NCBI GenBank assembly: GCA_009733575.1
Contig: ML769506.1
Coordinates: 1-64,000 of the forward strand
Direction of reading: 5' to 3'
From: Gymnopus androsaceus JB14
Lineage: Eukaryota; Basidiomycota; Agaricomycetes; Agaricales; Omphalotaceae
Length of the DNA stretch: 64,000 nucleotides
Below are positions 10,904-21,894 of this stretch, piece by piece. A program made the translations under genes and the position numbers. Within the stretch, counting starts at the first letter, position 1. Every line of letters starts with the position of its first letter. The notes beneath the pieces are model-generated. The model did no database searches and was not told the origin of the DNA. It was given only the letters and a program-made list of their open reading frames with translations.

Positions 10904-12833
10904 CCTACACCAAAGGGCTGCCAAAGGGTAATGATGAGATCCTTTGACTGAACCTGAATCTGCACCGGTCCATCCTCGAGCTCAGAAGCTCACGCTAAAG
11001 GGTTGGATACTACAGTTGCCTTACAAAAGCCCAGGAGTAAATGACTCTGTACTTTCGTCTCCTAAAAAGGTACTCTGAGTCAGTGAGACCGCGGGCTCAG
11101 GTCAGACTTTTAAAATCCAAGCCCGAACCCTCGATCCTCTGAAGCCCTGGAGGGTCGGGCTTTAGTAGGACACTTCGTGAAAATGATGTTACATACTTTA
11201 TACCGTAAGCTCCCAAATCGAACAAAATTCAGCATTCTTCCTATCTGTCACTGTTCAGTAGGCATGGATATAAAGCCTAGCCCGACATCCTAAGAAGAAT
11301 CATCACTTCTCCGCTCTTCCCCGTCTTCAATCCTGCACCGCTGCTGCATGCTCTCTGGTCTCTCGCGGAAGCATAATGGATAGCGGAATAATCATAAACG
11401 AAGCGATATCTATCTTGGTCATTTTTCTTCTTTATGGCGAGTGTTACATACTCCCGGCTGGTGCCTTCAATCTGTCTTTCTTATTCAGTCTACAGGAATC
11501 TACATCTGTGTCACCGGCACTTTCAATATATTTTCTCTTGTACGTTCGTATCTTTAAAGCTCCAATTGTCGGATGATACCTTGGACGTAGACGTTCGCTT
11601 GGATCCCAATCCCGAAAACTTCTTCTACTGGTCATTGTTGCCATGTTTCTCGTCCAAACTTGCTTCATGGCCGAACTGAGTATATGCTTCTTGGATGGTA
11701 TCAAGAGCATATCTCAGGTTGTGAACGGACAAATCAATCTACAAGCTCAAATAGCAGTGGGCGTTCTTGCGAGAATGAACGTAAGGACTCAGTATCTTGC
11801 TGTATCCATATTACTCATAGCAGATGATGGCAGTATTTTCTTAGTGATGGAGTTGTGGTATGGCGAGCATGGTCAATATCCCAGCGGAGATCAAGTCTAA
11901 AATATTCTCGTTACATCCTTGGGATATGCCTTCTTGCTTCGTTCGGTTAGTAAATTAGTCAACAGATAGAGGTCTGATAATCTAATCGAGCTCTAATTAC
12001 CCCACTCACTCAGTTGGATTGCTAGTTGACGGGGTTCTCAACGTCGTTGCGAAGCTGTCATACCAGAACACCCAGAATAACGCGCTCGCTCTGTCCAGCA
12101 TCGGTGCTGCGGAACAGCGACTGGGAGAGAAGAGAATTGCTGTCCCAATAATTCTATTCCTCACCAATATAGTCGCCACGGGATTTATTGGTATAACCTT
12201 TTGGTACGTTCACTCAATGGCTACGGTATTTTGTCTGACCGCTCCCAGGGATGTTCGCAGGGCTACAAGAAACCAATTTGGGCACTCCAGACATATTGCG
12301 AAAACTCGTGCAAATACTTCTCTTTATGTTTGAATCTGGATTGGTATATTCATTAATATGGGTAAAATGCCTTCTTTGCTGTTGTTCGTATTTCGAAACT
12401 AACTCCCTGATTTCCCGTTAGATTGTGATGATTGTCGCGGCCACGATTCGACCTTTCCCTAAAGAAGTTAATATATACATTGATGTCCTCCTCCCTCAGA
12501 TTACCGTGCGTCTCTTTCATCAAGTTGACAGTCTATGCTTATCTGTGTTTAACAGGCGATTTATCCTGCGCTGGTCATTATGCTCAGTGCAATGCAAACC
12601 GAGGAAAGTGTTGGGGACGATCTTACCGTTTCATCAGTTCGAACTAGGGAACTTCCAGATATATTGACTACTCGGATCCAAATCGATACTATCGATGACA
12701 GCTCCAAAGGGACTTACCCATGAAGGGTAATTCATGCCTCCAAAAGAAAATGAATAGAAATAGACATATCGGAACCTTATAACCAACCAGCCATAATTTC
12801 TGTCTTTTACAGTATGCAGCACACAAAGACATA
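10904..12833. repeat. Segmental duplication, copy B (about 1.9 kb)
   Basis: Partner of 1,708-3,714 in the same orientation, covering the upstream region, the whole membrane-protein gene and the downstream tail. Indels against copy A include a shorter upstream region and loss of a few codons near the C-terminus. Confidence 0.85.
11376..12723 (+). pseudogene. Multi-pass membrane protein, DUF6533-like (copy B, frameshifted)
   Basis: Counterpart of the gene at 2,234-3,610, starting MDSGIIINEAISILVIFLLY. The middle exons align well: YFLSDGVVVWRAWSISQ, VGLLVDGVLNVVAKLS and FLTNIVATGFIGITFW. Copy A reads GCAAACCTCGTG before its ESGL helix (V-A-N-L-V-Q), but copy B reads GCGAAAACTCGTG, one base longer, near 12,300. 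The frame then stops shortly after, ahead of the last two helices. Beyond the shift the original frame would continue through LVQILLFMFESGLVYSLIW to a stop at 12,721-12,723. I therefore call it a young pseudogene; an assembly error at the A-run is the alternative. Confidence 0.65.
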
Positions 12834-12901
12834 CATAGGTACAGATCGGTTTACTATACTTTCTGCATTCCAGGGGCAAAAGACCTCGGTGTGTTGTTCT
12901 A

Positions 12902-13110
12902 CAGCTAATTAGGTATTTGTAGCATACTTTCTGTAAAACGCTCGTTAGTGATCTTGTTTACAACCAAACAGTATTTTACTTCAAAGCTCCACTGCGGCAC
13001 ACTGCCGCACAGTTTCTCTGCCTGCGAGATGACGTTGTTCTGTTTGGTTGTAAATACAATCACTAATGAGCATTTCTCGAAAAGTATGCTACAGATACCT
13101 AATTAGCTGT
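12902..13110. mobile_element. MITE with ~70-bp terminal inverted repeats and TA target duplication
   Basis: The first 70 or so bases (starting CAGCTAATTAGGTATTTGTA) and the last 70 are inverted copies with few mismatches; they end internally in ACAACCAAACAG / CTGTTTGGTTGT. TA flanks both ends (12,900-12,901 and 13,111-13,112). At 209 bp without coding capacity it is a typical foldback, mariner-type MITE. Its TIR differs from that of the element at 9,950, so a different family. Confidence 0.88.
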
Positions 13111-13354
13111 AATCGAGATTGCGGCAATCTTCAATGCGTAGCCCCTGCAAGTAATTATACCATTTTGACGTCGGATTAGAATTAGCAGAATTAGCGAATA
13201 TCAATTTTATGTACATATGAACTGCGACTCGGATTCATGAAATCTTGACCTAGTGCGTAGTAGGTCACTAGTTACGCAAGGTCATAATTTCCAATGCAAG
13301 TGCAAAGAAACGATGAACGATGAACCGCCAGTGAAGACCAGCACGAATATTAAA

Positions 13355-15083
13355 CTAATTGCTGGGCATCTTCAGACACGTCGTCTTTAATCCGTCTCCG
13401 CTCCACTTTGCAACCTCCAGCAGCAGATCGAGCTTCTTCTGCGCTGCAGTCGCTGAACGCAGTTCGTACAGCGTAGCTACACGGAATCAGAGTCAATTGC
13501 CATTCAAGTAAAAGATTATTATCACTCGTACTCACAGAGATTAAACAAGAATGGTTCGGCGACGACAACACTAGAGGGTGAAGACTTGAGTGCCTTTTCC
13601 AATACTTCGATGCCCTTCGAGGAAGGTCAGTAGAGAGCGAGAGAGCGAAAGTTTCTGCGGACTCACTTCTTTCAGCTTCCCTTGGCTCAGTAACGCTACT
13701 GAAAGGTTATTCACAGCCTGGTCGAGTTCGTGAGGACAATATATGATCCTACGAGAGAAAACATACCACAAAGTTCTCTGGTTCCTTCTCGAGTAGGCTG
13801 CTCAATATTTCACTAGCACGGTCCCATTCCCCATTCGCGCAAGCCAACAACGCCCTATTCATATCTTTCATGCCCTCGGTAGCATCGGGATCTTTCTCCG
13901 CTAAAGCAAAGTGCGCGCTAGCTTTCTGAATATATCCAGCTTGGAGATAGATTCGCGCGACTGCAGACCGAAGAGCAGATGTAGGTTCTGATTGATTGCA
14001 CAATGGCTCTAGTAGTTTTGTGGATGCGCCAAAATCCTTAAGAGAAAGACCAGGTCAGAGAAAGTATAAAGCAATGAATGGATGAATAGACCTTCATTTC
14101 CATAAACTGAGACGCTATAATCAAAGATATCCGTGCTCCACGTTCTTTCCACATTGAAGCAGTTGTGGGATCTGATTTGGGAGCCTTTCGTTCTTTCAGT
14201 TTAGACTTTCTCAACAGCGCATTGAGAGCGTCGAGGTACCCCATGTGATCTCCAGCCCAGTACTTGAGGCGTGCATACATTACTTCAAGCTCAAAGGGAA
14301 GTAAGCGGTCGAATAACCACGTTTTTGAATCCGGGGGCTCGATAGCATTCAGAACGGAGAAAAGGTTGGTGCATTCAACGGAGGTTTGGTTGAAGAGACG
14401 GAGGCGTGATAGGCATGCTAGACGGAGATACCATAACTGGTTAAAGGTAAGTCCTAGAGCCTGAATTGTAGGGGATAGCTTACGCCTAACACTAGAGCCA
14501 AGTCTTCCGGATCTGTAGTAACTATTCGATCACGGGCCATTCGAGCTAGTGCTCGCCAGCTGTTGGTCATCTGAATGAGATCCGTTTAGGCTATTGACCG
14601 TGGAGAGAACTTGAAGATTTACCACAAGCGTATGGAAGTTACTTTTTTGCCATTCTCCTGACACATCTCGTGCAGGCCGTCTTTCTGGTGGGTGAATGTA
14701 CTTGTTCAGTAGCGTAGTTAATGGATCCGTCTGTTACACAAGATTAGTAGACGCAAGCAAAAAAGAAAGCAACTTGCATTTGGGATAGGAAGAAACATTG
14801 TAGGAAGCACGAGCCCAGGCAGATATAGTTCTGGCGCGTCCTCTTCCTCGCTTTCAGAGGGTGGAGGGGGGACATCCTTGTTAAGATTCTGTACAGTTAA
14901 AAGCCGGGTTGGGGTAGAGACAGGTAATTCTTGGTTATTGGGCTCTATTTCCTCGTCGGACGCATCAGAATCAATGAGGAAAGGATCAGGAGTTTCGGGT
15001 TCGACGTAGACGTCTGGAGGATTGGATATTATAGGTTCCCGTAATTCGGTATCAGTGTCAAGGAGCTGAGGACTTGAAGTCAT
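13355..15083 (-). CDS. TRAPPC12: TRAPP complex subunit TRAPPC12 homologue (TPR protein)
   Basis: TRAPPC12-type TPR protein; in animals this is a TRAPPIII subunit acting in ER-Golgi tethering. The acidic, disordered N-terminus is followed by the family signature TDPLTTLLNKYIHPPERRPA plus RDVSGEWQ, then helical TPR-like repeats (LWYLRLACLSRLRLF, ARIYLQAGYIQKASAHFALA, NNLSVALLSQGKLKE) and the C-terminal TLYELRSATAAQKK segment. Eight exons, in coding order: 15083-14778, 14730-14623, 14570-14484, 14436-14092, 14036-13767, 13717-13667, 13614-13536, 13476-13355; all phases agree and give 455 aa. Intron 1 must use a GC donor (GCAAGT), since the nearby GT breaks the frame. It is divergent from Clr2 with only 90 bp between the start codons. 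Confidence 0.88.
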
Positions 15084-15173
15084 TAGTTCAAGTACAGTGA
15101 AGAGGGCGCTAAATAAATTTCACACCTTCTCTTTCTCATTCTCCCATCTGATTTATGCTGAATCCTTAAAATC
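15084..15173. promoter_or_regulatory. Short bidirectional promoter, TRAPPC12 / Clr2
   Basis: Only 90 bp separate the two divergent start codons, so both genes must share core promoter DNA or read from within each other's 5' ends. The block contains CT-rich tracts (TTCTCTTTCTCATTCTCCC on the plus strand). No clear TATA box is seen. Confidence 0.5.
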
Positions 15174-17698
15174 ATGCCTAGAGTCTCCAGCACTCAGTAC
15201 AATCTTCCTTCCAACCCAGAATACAGAGAGATTCCGCGCTCAGACGGTGATACAAGGACATGGCCTCGCAATACTACAAGAATCGTAGAAGGAGGCCAGG
15301 TAAATTACATGCATCACGTCGAAATTGACGAAAGTATAGCTATAAAATGGCGCGTAATGATTGCAGATGCTTTGAGTAAAGCTTTAAATTGGCCAGGTGA
15401 GTCCTTGGCTTGAAATTATCCTTCAAATTCTCAACTAGTCCTAGAGGGCCCTTCTTACGTGCTGAGATCCTGGCCTGCTAATTATCGAATGTATATACAC
15501 AAGAAAGGTCCACAGGCAGCTCCCAGAGAAGACGTGTATCTCTTCGGTATCTATCTTGGTCGTTATTCTTCTACGCTAGCTTGACAGAATCATAAACAGG
15601 ATCGACGAAAACTGCAAAGTTTCGCTCCCCAGCAGAATTCATACAACACGCTATATGGCTTTTCGGTGACCCTTCAGAGCAATGCAAGTGTAAATACTGC
15701 TCAAAGAAGACACAAAAGGAGATCACCGCCGACATGGGACAGCAAGGGATTATATCTACATCTCCCGCTCCTTCCAGCCCGTCACGGCCATCTCAGCAGC
15801 AGAAACCGAGGAAACCACGGCCAGAGGCAAGCTCACTTAAAAATTCTGTTGTCTATGCTGCCGTTCAGAAGAAGAAACCATCCAGCTCTCTCGTCACGAA
15901 ACATCCTTCTCCTGTCGAACAAATGAATGATCTTGATGCTATACATCATATTAACGAGGTGTTGGAGCTAAGGCGATGGTGCAGGAATGATGAGATCGTC
16001 TGGGTTGAGCTGGAGGATCCCATTGTTGGTTCCAAAGGAGAAGACGACATCATTAAAGCCTGGCCGGCGATAGTTGAGGATGCGTCGACTCGCGCGGTTT
16101 CTACCGAGAACCCTTCCCAGAGCGCCACCGCGAATGGGAATGGCACATCTTATCCCGATTACGATCCCAACTCTCCTCCTTGGACCGTCAGCCAGTTTAC
16201 AAAATACAAACTAAAACTTCTCGGCACGTCGTGTTCCTTGATAGCCCGAGACGAACAAGTTCTGCCTTATCAAGCATACATGCCCCCGAAAGAGCTGATT
16301 GACGAGCTTCAGGATGTTCCTCTCTCCAGTATCAGATTCGACGCCCAATACATTTCGACGTTCAACCCGGTCCCGACCAAAAATCCCAATGAGCCTCCCA
16401 TTCCGCCTCCTACTTTCGAGCAAAGCACCGGTCCATATGCTCTGGCGATCCAGATTGCCTCGCAGGTCTCAGGATTTTGGGGGCTGACGGACGACTGGGA
16501 TTTCAAGTACACCTTCCAAGAGCATCGGCCACTGGAAGAAGCGATCTCTAATGCGAGTAACATTAATGCTTCCAACGGTGAAGCGTCAACGTCCTACGGA
16601 ACCTCTGCCATTTTTGGGAACCGTCGTATGACTGCAGAAGAGCTGGAGAGAACCAAAGCTGCGAGCTTGGGCACTCCTAAACCTGTAAACTTTCACCAGC
16701 TTTCGCAGAAACGGTTCCACGGGCTCTGGTGGGGGGCAGAACGAATCTGGGAAGGAGATCTTTTGCGGTTGAAGATGGCTCGGAGTGCCATTGCGCCTGA
16801 CGGCGGGCCTCATATCTTACCTGCGTCATTGGCTGGTCCCAATGCGCTATTGCATCGCAGCGTAACTATCGGGCAGAAGACAGATGAAAACGATGCGAAG
16901 CTGATGGGAGCGGGTTCTCGAGGTGTTTTCATGCGACTAGATGCGTTATTCATGGTCGAGGTGGATGTCGGTTACGGAAGAAAAAAGAATGAAGTGAGAG
17001 CTGCTGGACCATTGTATGAGCTGGCCGACCTTGACTGGAACGACTCCTCAGAACAGCCAGTGACACAGTCACAACCAGCGGGTGTTGATGCTGCTTCTTC
17101 GAGTGGCTTCGTCAACGGAATGTCGAACGCACTCCCGCAGCCTTCTCCACTCCAGCCAGCCCCACTTCCTAATCCTAATCCTGCTGTCCCCGTCGAGCAA
17201 ACCGCGCCTCAGATACTCTCGGAAGTCCTCCCTAACCACTCCGCGTCCACTGTGGGAAATAAGCCGAACGGAACTTTCAAACCTCCTACACCAGTCACCT
17301 CTTTTGATCTCCCACAAGCTCCTACGGGGTATAAATTCCGGTCTATTCTCGAGCAGGGTTACGAAGCCGTGTTCAGCCTTACCCTGTTGAGTGGACGGTA
17401 TTACCCTGGCATCCTTTCTCACCCTCTTCTTTCGGAAGCGATAACAACTGCGTTTACAGAGGAAGGAGCTCCCGATCCCCAGACAGCTCATTTGTGGCCT
17501 TTGGAAGGATTGGAGCCTGGGTTTGCGAATTCTGTGGACCCTATCAGGTTCAAGAAGGATCGTCTCAAAATGGTAGTTGATGCAGAGCAAAATGCGAGAG
17601 AGCAGTTGACGGAACATCTTGATTCTGGTGACACGGTCAAGCCGGAGGAGATGGAGGTGGACCAGTTGGCGAATAATCGGATGCAAGTGGATTCGTAA
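15174..17698 (+). CDS. clr2: Clr2-type transcription-silencing protein
   Basis: Homologue of fission-yeast Clr2, a core subunit of the SHREC heterochromatin complex (histone deacetylation and nucleosome remodelling at silent loci). The N-terminal Clr2 signature is clear: LEGPSYVLRSWPANYRMYIH, KKGP, DVYLFG, KFRSPAEFIQHAIWLFGD, then a C-x-C-x2-C cluster (QCKCKYC). The central part carries the domain with VEQMNDLDAIHHINEVLELR and RRWCRNDEIVWVELEDP; the C-terminal third has a Pro/Ala/Ser-rich linker and a final globular stretch. Exons 15174-15396, 15439-15546 and 15600-17698, phases 1 and 1, give 809 aa. The long last exon is unbroken. DNMT5, another silencing factor, lies about 15 kb downstream. 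Confidence 0.88.
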
Positions 17699-17793
17699 AA
17701 TTGCTTTACATACTATCGTCTCATGCATGCATTGCTATTTTTTGTATATACTTATATGTTTTATTGTGACTATCAAACATTGAGCTAAACAAG

Positions 17794-19173
17794 CTATCGT
17801 GCTGTCAATTCTACAGTGTTCTTGAACGCTCCTAGAAGAGCGCTCATTTGGATTTTCTCGCTGCCACCAGTAGAAAGACGGTATCTGAATTGAGAATGCA
17901 TCAGCCTCTTTTGCTGCCAGAAAAAAGACGAAAAACCTACTCTGTGGTAGCTAGATGATCAAGAAGATAGACCCTGGCGTGCGGCTTCAACTCGATGGTT
18001 TCAATATAATCGTAAACGCCCGAGAGGAGATCTTGAAGGGCTAGTCCGCGCTCGGTTTTCATAGTCGACATCACTGTACACTCGATTAATGTCCGTGTTT
18101 GAGCCGTCCAGTATTAAACTCACAATGGTAGGCCGTCGTAAACTCATCAGATAACATGGATTTCACAATGGTTTCAATGTCAGAGGGATGAGGGCTCCCA
18201 GTACAGTTGTAGATCTCTGTTTCTGTGCTGATATCGTAGGCTGCGTGACACGCTTGAAGGACATTGAGAGCGCGTCGCATGTCGCCTTTGGAAAGCTTCA
18301 AAAGGGCCTTTTTGCCGTCGTCTGTGAGTTTCACGCTGTATAACAGAGTAATCAGTAATCGTCTAGAAAATAGTATCGGCTGCATACTTTTCTCTCTCTA
18401 CAACGAGATCGATTCTCTTCTCCACTTCTACTATCGGCAAAGGCGAAAATCGAAAACGCGTGCATCGACTCTGTATAGCGGGCGCGATTTTGTTGACATA
18501 ATTGCAGATAATACAGAACCGGACATTCTTGGTGTATTGTTCAATAACACGACGTAGAGCTGCTTGGGCCGCTTGAGTCATCATGTCCGCTTCGTCGAGA
18601 ATGATGAGTTTGAAGCCTTTGGAGAAAAGGGTACGCGTCTCTGCGAATTGCTTGATCTGTTCACGGACTACATCGATACCTCGATCGTCTGACGCGTTGA
18701 GCTGCAGAATATGAGCTAGAAATTATGGACAATAGGAACTACCAGCGTACTTCGAGAATTTGTTTTCTATATTCAGCTCCGTATATCCTGCGCGCCACTG
18801 CAAGGATAGTGGAAGTCTTGCCTGTGCCAGGAGGACCGTAGAACAGAAGATGCGGAAGCCGGTTTTTTTCAATGAACTTTTCGACTGTGAAGCCACAAGG
18901 TTATACGCGTTTATTTCAAGGAAAGAAAGCTCAGTACTGGTACTGGTAATGTCTTTATGAGATACGACATCGTCCAATGTAACTGGCCGGTATTTCTCGA
19001 CCCTAGAACGCGTTAGAGAGGAGGACATTGCTGTAGAAATACAGAGCGATTTACCAGGGTAGATTCTCGTTCAGCTCGGTTTGAGTTTGCGAGAAATCAT
19101 CGTTCGTGGCCTTTCCCTTGCCTTTTGCAGAGAAAGGTATAGAATCCACATCCATCATTTCATCGTCGCTCAT
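17794..19173 (-). CDS. RFC3: Replication factor C subunit 3 (clamp-loader ATPase)
   Basis: Small RFC subunit that loads PCNA at primer ends; closest to yeast Rfc3 (human RFC5). After a short acidic leader come [20 protein letters not shown], Walker [34 protein letters not shown], Walker [14 protein letters not shown], the arginine-finger box SRCTRFRF (the SRC motif) and sensor 2 [15 protein letters not shown]. Seven exons: 19173-19055, 19002-18944, 18884-18751, 18701-18388, 18335-18124, 18073-17941, 17884-17794; all phases agree and give 353 aa, normal for the family. The last donor is GTAGGT placed inside what looks like a TAG stop. It converges tail-to-tail with Clr2, with 95 bp between the stop codons. 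Confidence 0.93.
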
Positions 19174-20084
19174 TTTTGAAGAACGTTGGTGGTCCGTGGA
19201 AGACGTTGAAGCAGTCACGCTTAGTCACGCGCTTCGGTGTGATTTGGCGCCGGAAGCGCGTCTTCTGATTCTCAGTGGCATTCACAATCTCTTCGTGAAC
19301 TATGTACAAGGCTATAGCTGCTGGAGCGTTCTCCTCACCGTGGAAGCTACAATTGAAATTCGGTCGCAATAAAACGCGAGCGGCATGAGAGCCTCGATTC
19401 CTGGACGAGCTCAAGACGGTCACGATGTATTTATGGATAAGTACTTTCTTCTCTTTCATCTATCCGTTTCAGAATCTTTAGATTAATCAATACTTTATCG
19501 GACCATCTTCTCTCTCCAGAGCCTTCCAAATTTGCTATCAAACCTCCCGGGTCCGAGCCCTATATTGTGACCGAGAGCTGTTTTCGTTTTGTCAAGCTTG
19601 TCAACAGCTTTAACAGCTTTTCGTGCTCTTTGGGTCTCACAGTCCTTATCTACATATTCCCTCGGTAAATCCTGGTACTTACCTTTTCACGTCAGGCTCA
19701 ACAACGAACGTCACTAAATCAGTCTAGCGGAAGCGCGGTGACATGGAATTGTTGGGATGCTATCGTACAAGGCAAGATGGGTCCCACCGTTCCATAGACT
19801 CCAATGGAAAATCACAGCGGAAATTTACACTCGGAGTCAATGGGAAACACCCTCGATTCCTGTACTTGCGCATCTTGTACTGTCAAACTTGGAGCTTTTC
19901 TCCGCAATCTGTTGCGGCGGTTGCCTTTCTTCGGTCGTTATCAAGGCCTGTATCAAGTTCAATGCTCCAACTTATTCTCTCATACAACTCTCACATTCAA
20001 TATTGGAGTAGAATGCAGCAAGCGAAACGTAGTACGTGACCTGCAGTTGTCGCTCTGATTAGGATGTCCCATCCCACACGTAAT
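19174..20084. other. Intergenic region without a supported gene
   Basis: About 0.9 kb between RFC3 and the tRNA. Open frames up to about 100 codons on both strands lack domains and splice logic. The first 200 bp are the likely RFC3 promoter. Confidence 0.4.
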
Positions 20085-20191
20085 GGTGAGATGGCCGAGC
20101 GGTCTAAGGCGCCAGACTAAGGAGACCAGCGTATTTGATACGCGAATTTATCTGGTCCGAAAGGGCGTGGGTTCGAATCCCACTCTCATCA
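20085..20191 (+). tRNA. tRNA-Leu (anticodon AAG) with intron
   Basis: The acceptor strands GGTGAGA and TCTCATC pair. The D-arm (GGCCGAGCGGTCTAAGGC) and T-arm (GTGGGTTCGAATCCCAC) are canonical, and there is a long variable arm as in class II tRNAs. The anticodon stem CCAGA/TCTGG closes a loop C-T-A-A-G-G-A once a 27-nt intron (about 20,123-20,149) is removed after position 37, giving anticodon AAG at 20,119-20,121. The mature length is about 80 nt plus added CCA. Confidence 0.93.
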
Positions 20192-20684
20192 TATGAATTT
20201 CGATGCTGATTATTTGCTTTTTTTATTGGGTTCTTCTCTGCTATCTATCAGCTACAGCTACGCTAGGCTCGTGAACCAGCCAAACTTGCTCCCATGACAA
20301 TACTTGGTAGCCACCTCTCGACCACCTCAGCTGTTGACGGCGCATTTCAAATTTATTTGAAATAGGTGGCGACCAAACGGAACTGGCACCGCGAGTCTGG
20401 TGATATCAATGATGTTTTTCAATGCCTCCCTCGTTTTCTTCCCACAAGATCAAAGCGATATATCTTCGACAAGCCGAACACTCTGCCGAACTTACCAATC
20501 TCCTCTATTAATCAGCAGTATTGCGGCACTAGTCGGCTTCTTCAGCTTACTATGAAATACCCCTGTAATTATCAAGCATATAAGCCGTTCGGCAGACATA
20601 TCATGTGGAGAGGTGCAGGAGCTACAAGTGGTATAAAAGCAAAAATGTGCAAGTAATGCAGCATTTACAAATCGCTCTAGTACA
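20192..20684. other. Intergenic, likely promoter of the Gal80-like gene
   Basis: No gene seen. A T-run shortly after the tRNA (from about 20,217) probably serves as the RNA polymerase III terminator. A TATA-like GTGGTATAAAAGC lies near 20,630, about 55 bp before the start codon of the next gene. Confidence 0.45.
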
Positions 20685-21894
20685 ATGTCTTCACCCATTC
20701 GCATCGGATTCGTCGGTCTTTCAGAACAAGGATGGGCATCGATGATGCTGGCTCCATCTCTTCTCAAATCATCTCAATACCGGCTCACCGCAGTTTCCAC
20801 TTCCAACCCTACCTCTGCCTCCATCAGTGCGCAAAAGTACTCTGAACTCAGTGGTGAGCATGTTGACGCGTTTCATGGATCTGCGGAAGGGATTGCCAAC
20901 AGTCCTAATGTCGATATGGTTGCCGTCGCGGTAAAGCCATGGTACCACAAGGAACAAGCGATGAAAGTCATCGATGCTGGCAAGGATTTGTTCTTGGAGT
21001 GGCCGGTAGGTCGACTCTCCGAGACTATGGAGATCGCGGATGCCGCCCGTCAAAAGGGAATCCGTGCTCTGGTTGGATTGCAAGGCAGGCAGACCCCAGT
21101 AATTCAGAAGGTAAATCGATATTTTACTCGGGAGACTTGACACTGACGATTGATATTTTTGGTAGCTTAAGTCTATCATCGAATCTGGACAGATTGGCAA
21201 AGTCTTGTCGACCAGCGTCGTAAGTGTTTGAGTCGGTGTCAGTGAATCGCAACGCTAAACCACTTCCCACTCACAGGTCGCTCGTCCTGCCCGTGAAACG
21301 TTTACCTGGGGACCGTTCGTTAATGCTGCCAGCCCTGAAACTGCATCCATTGAGAATGGTACCACCATGCTTGACATTGCGGTCGGGCACTTTTTGGACT
21401 CTCTGACGTTCACCCTCGGAAACATCACGTCGGTTTCCGCCATTGCTGTAAACCAATTTCCAGTTGCAACTTTGGTGGACGCCAATGGAAAGCCAACTGG
21501 AGAAACTACTGCTCAGAACGGGTTCAACCAGGTCGCCGCCGGTGGCGTCCTAGAGAGTGGCGCTGTTTGGAACATCCATTTCCGAGGAGGGCTCGAGACT
21601 CGAGCTGGCAAGGCTGGTACTCCGATGATTTGGACTATTGACGGGGATAAGGGTAGTATCCGATTGGAGAGCGATCATCCTATGGGGTTCTTCATGCAGA
21701 TTGCCCCACCGACCATGTATGTGAATGGTGAACAAGTCGACGTTGGGGATGACGAGCTCGGTGCCGTCGGTAGGGCTTGGTACGAGTTTGCCAATGAGGG
21801 GTCTTATGCAACTCTTGAGGATGCGGTTAGGATGAAGAAGGTGATTCTTGCGATTGGGAAAAGTGCGAATGAAGGAAGGAAGATTGAGCTGTAG
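20685..21894 (+). CDS. Gal80-like oxidoreductase of the Gfo/Idh/MocA family
   Basis: NAD(P)-binding Gfo/Idh/MocA fold, closest to the fungal Gal80-like branch. The N-terminal Rossmann signature is IRIGFVGLSEQGWASMMLAP. The position of the usual EKP catalytic-lysine motif reads LEWPVGRL, so lysine is replaced, as in Gal80 proteins that act as regulators and not as enzymes. The C-terminal alpha/beta domain includes TMLDIAVGHFLDSL. Exons 20685-21110, 21166-21219 and 21277-21894 are all in phase 0 and give 365 aa. Substrate and role are unknown: it may be an enzyme with an altered site, or a sugar-responsive regulator. There is no GAL cluster around it. Confidence 0.8.

Noticed and set aside
17069..17728. 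Minus-strand open frame of 219 codons
   Set aside because: Shadow of the large Clr2 exon; Arg/Leu-rich composition and no family resemblance.
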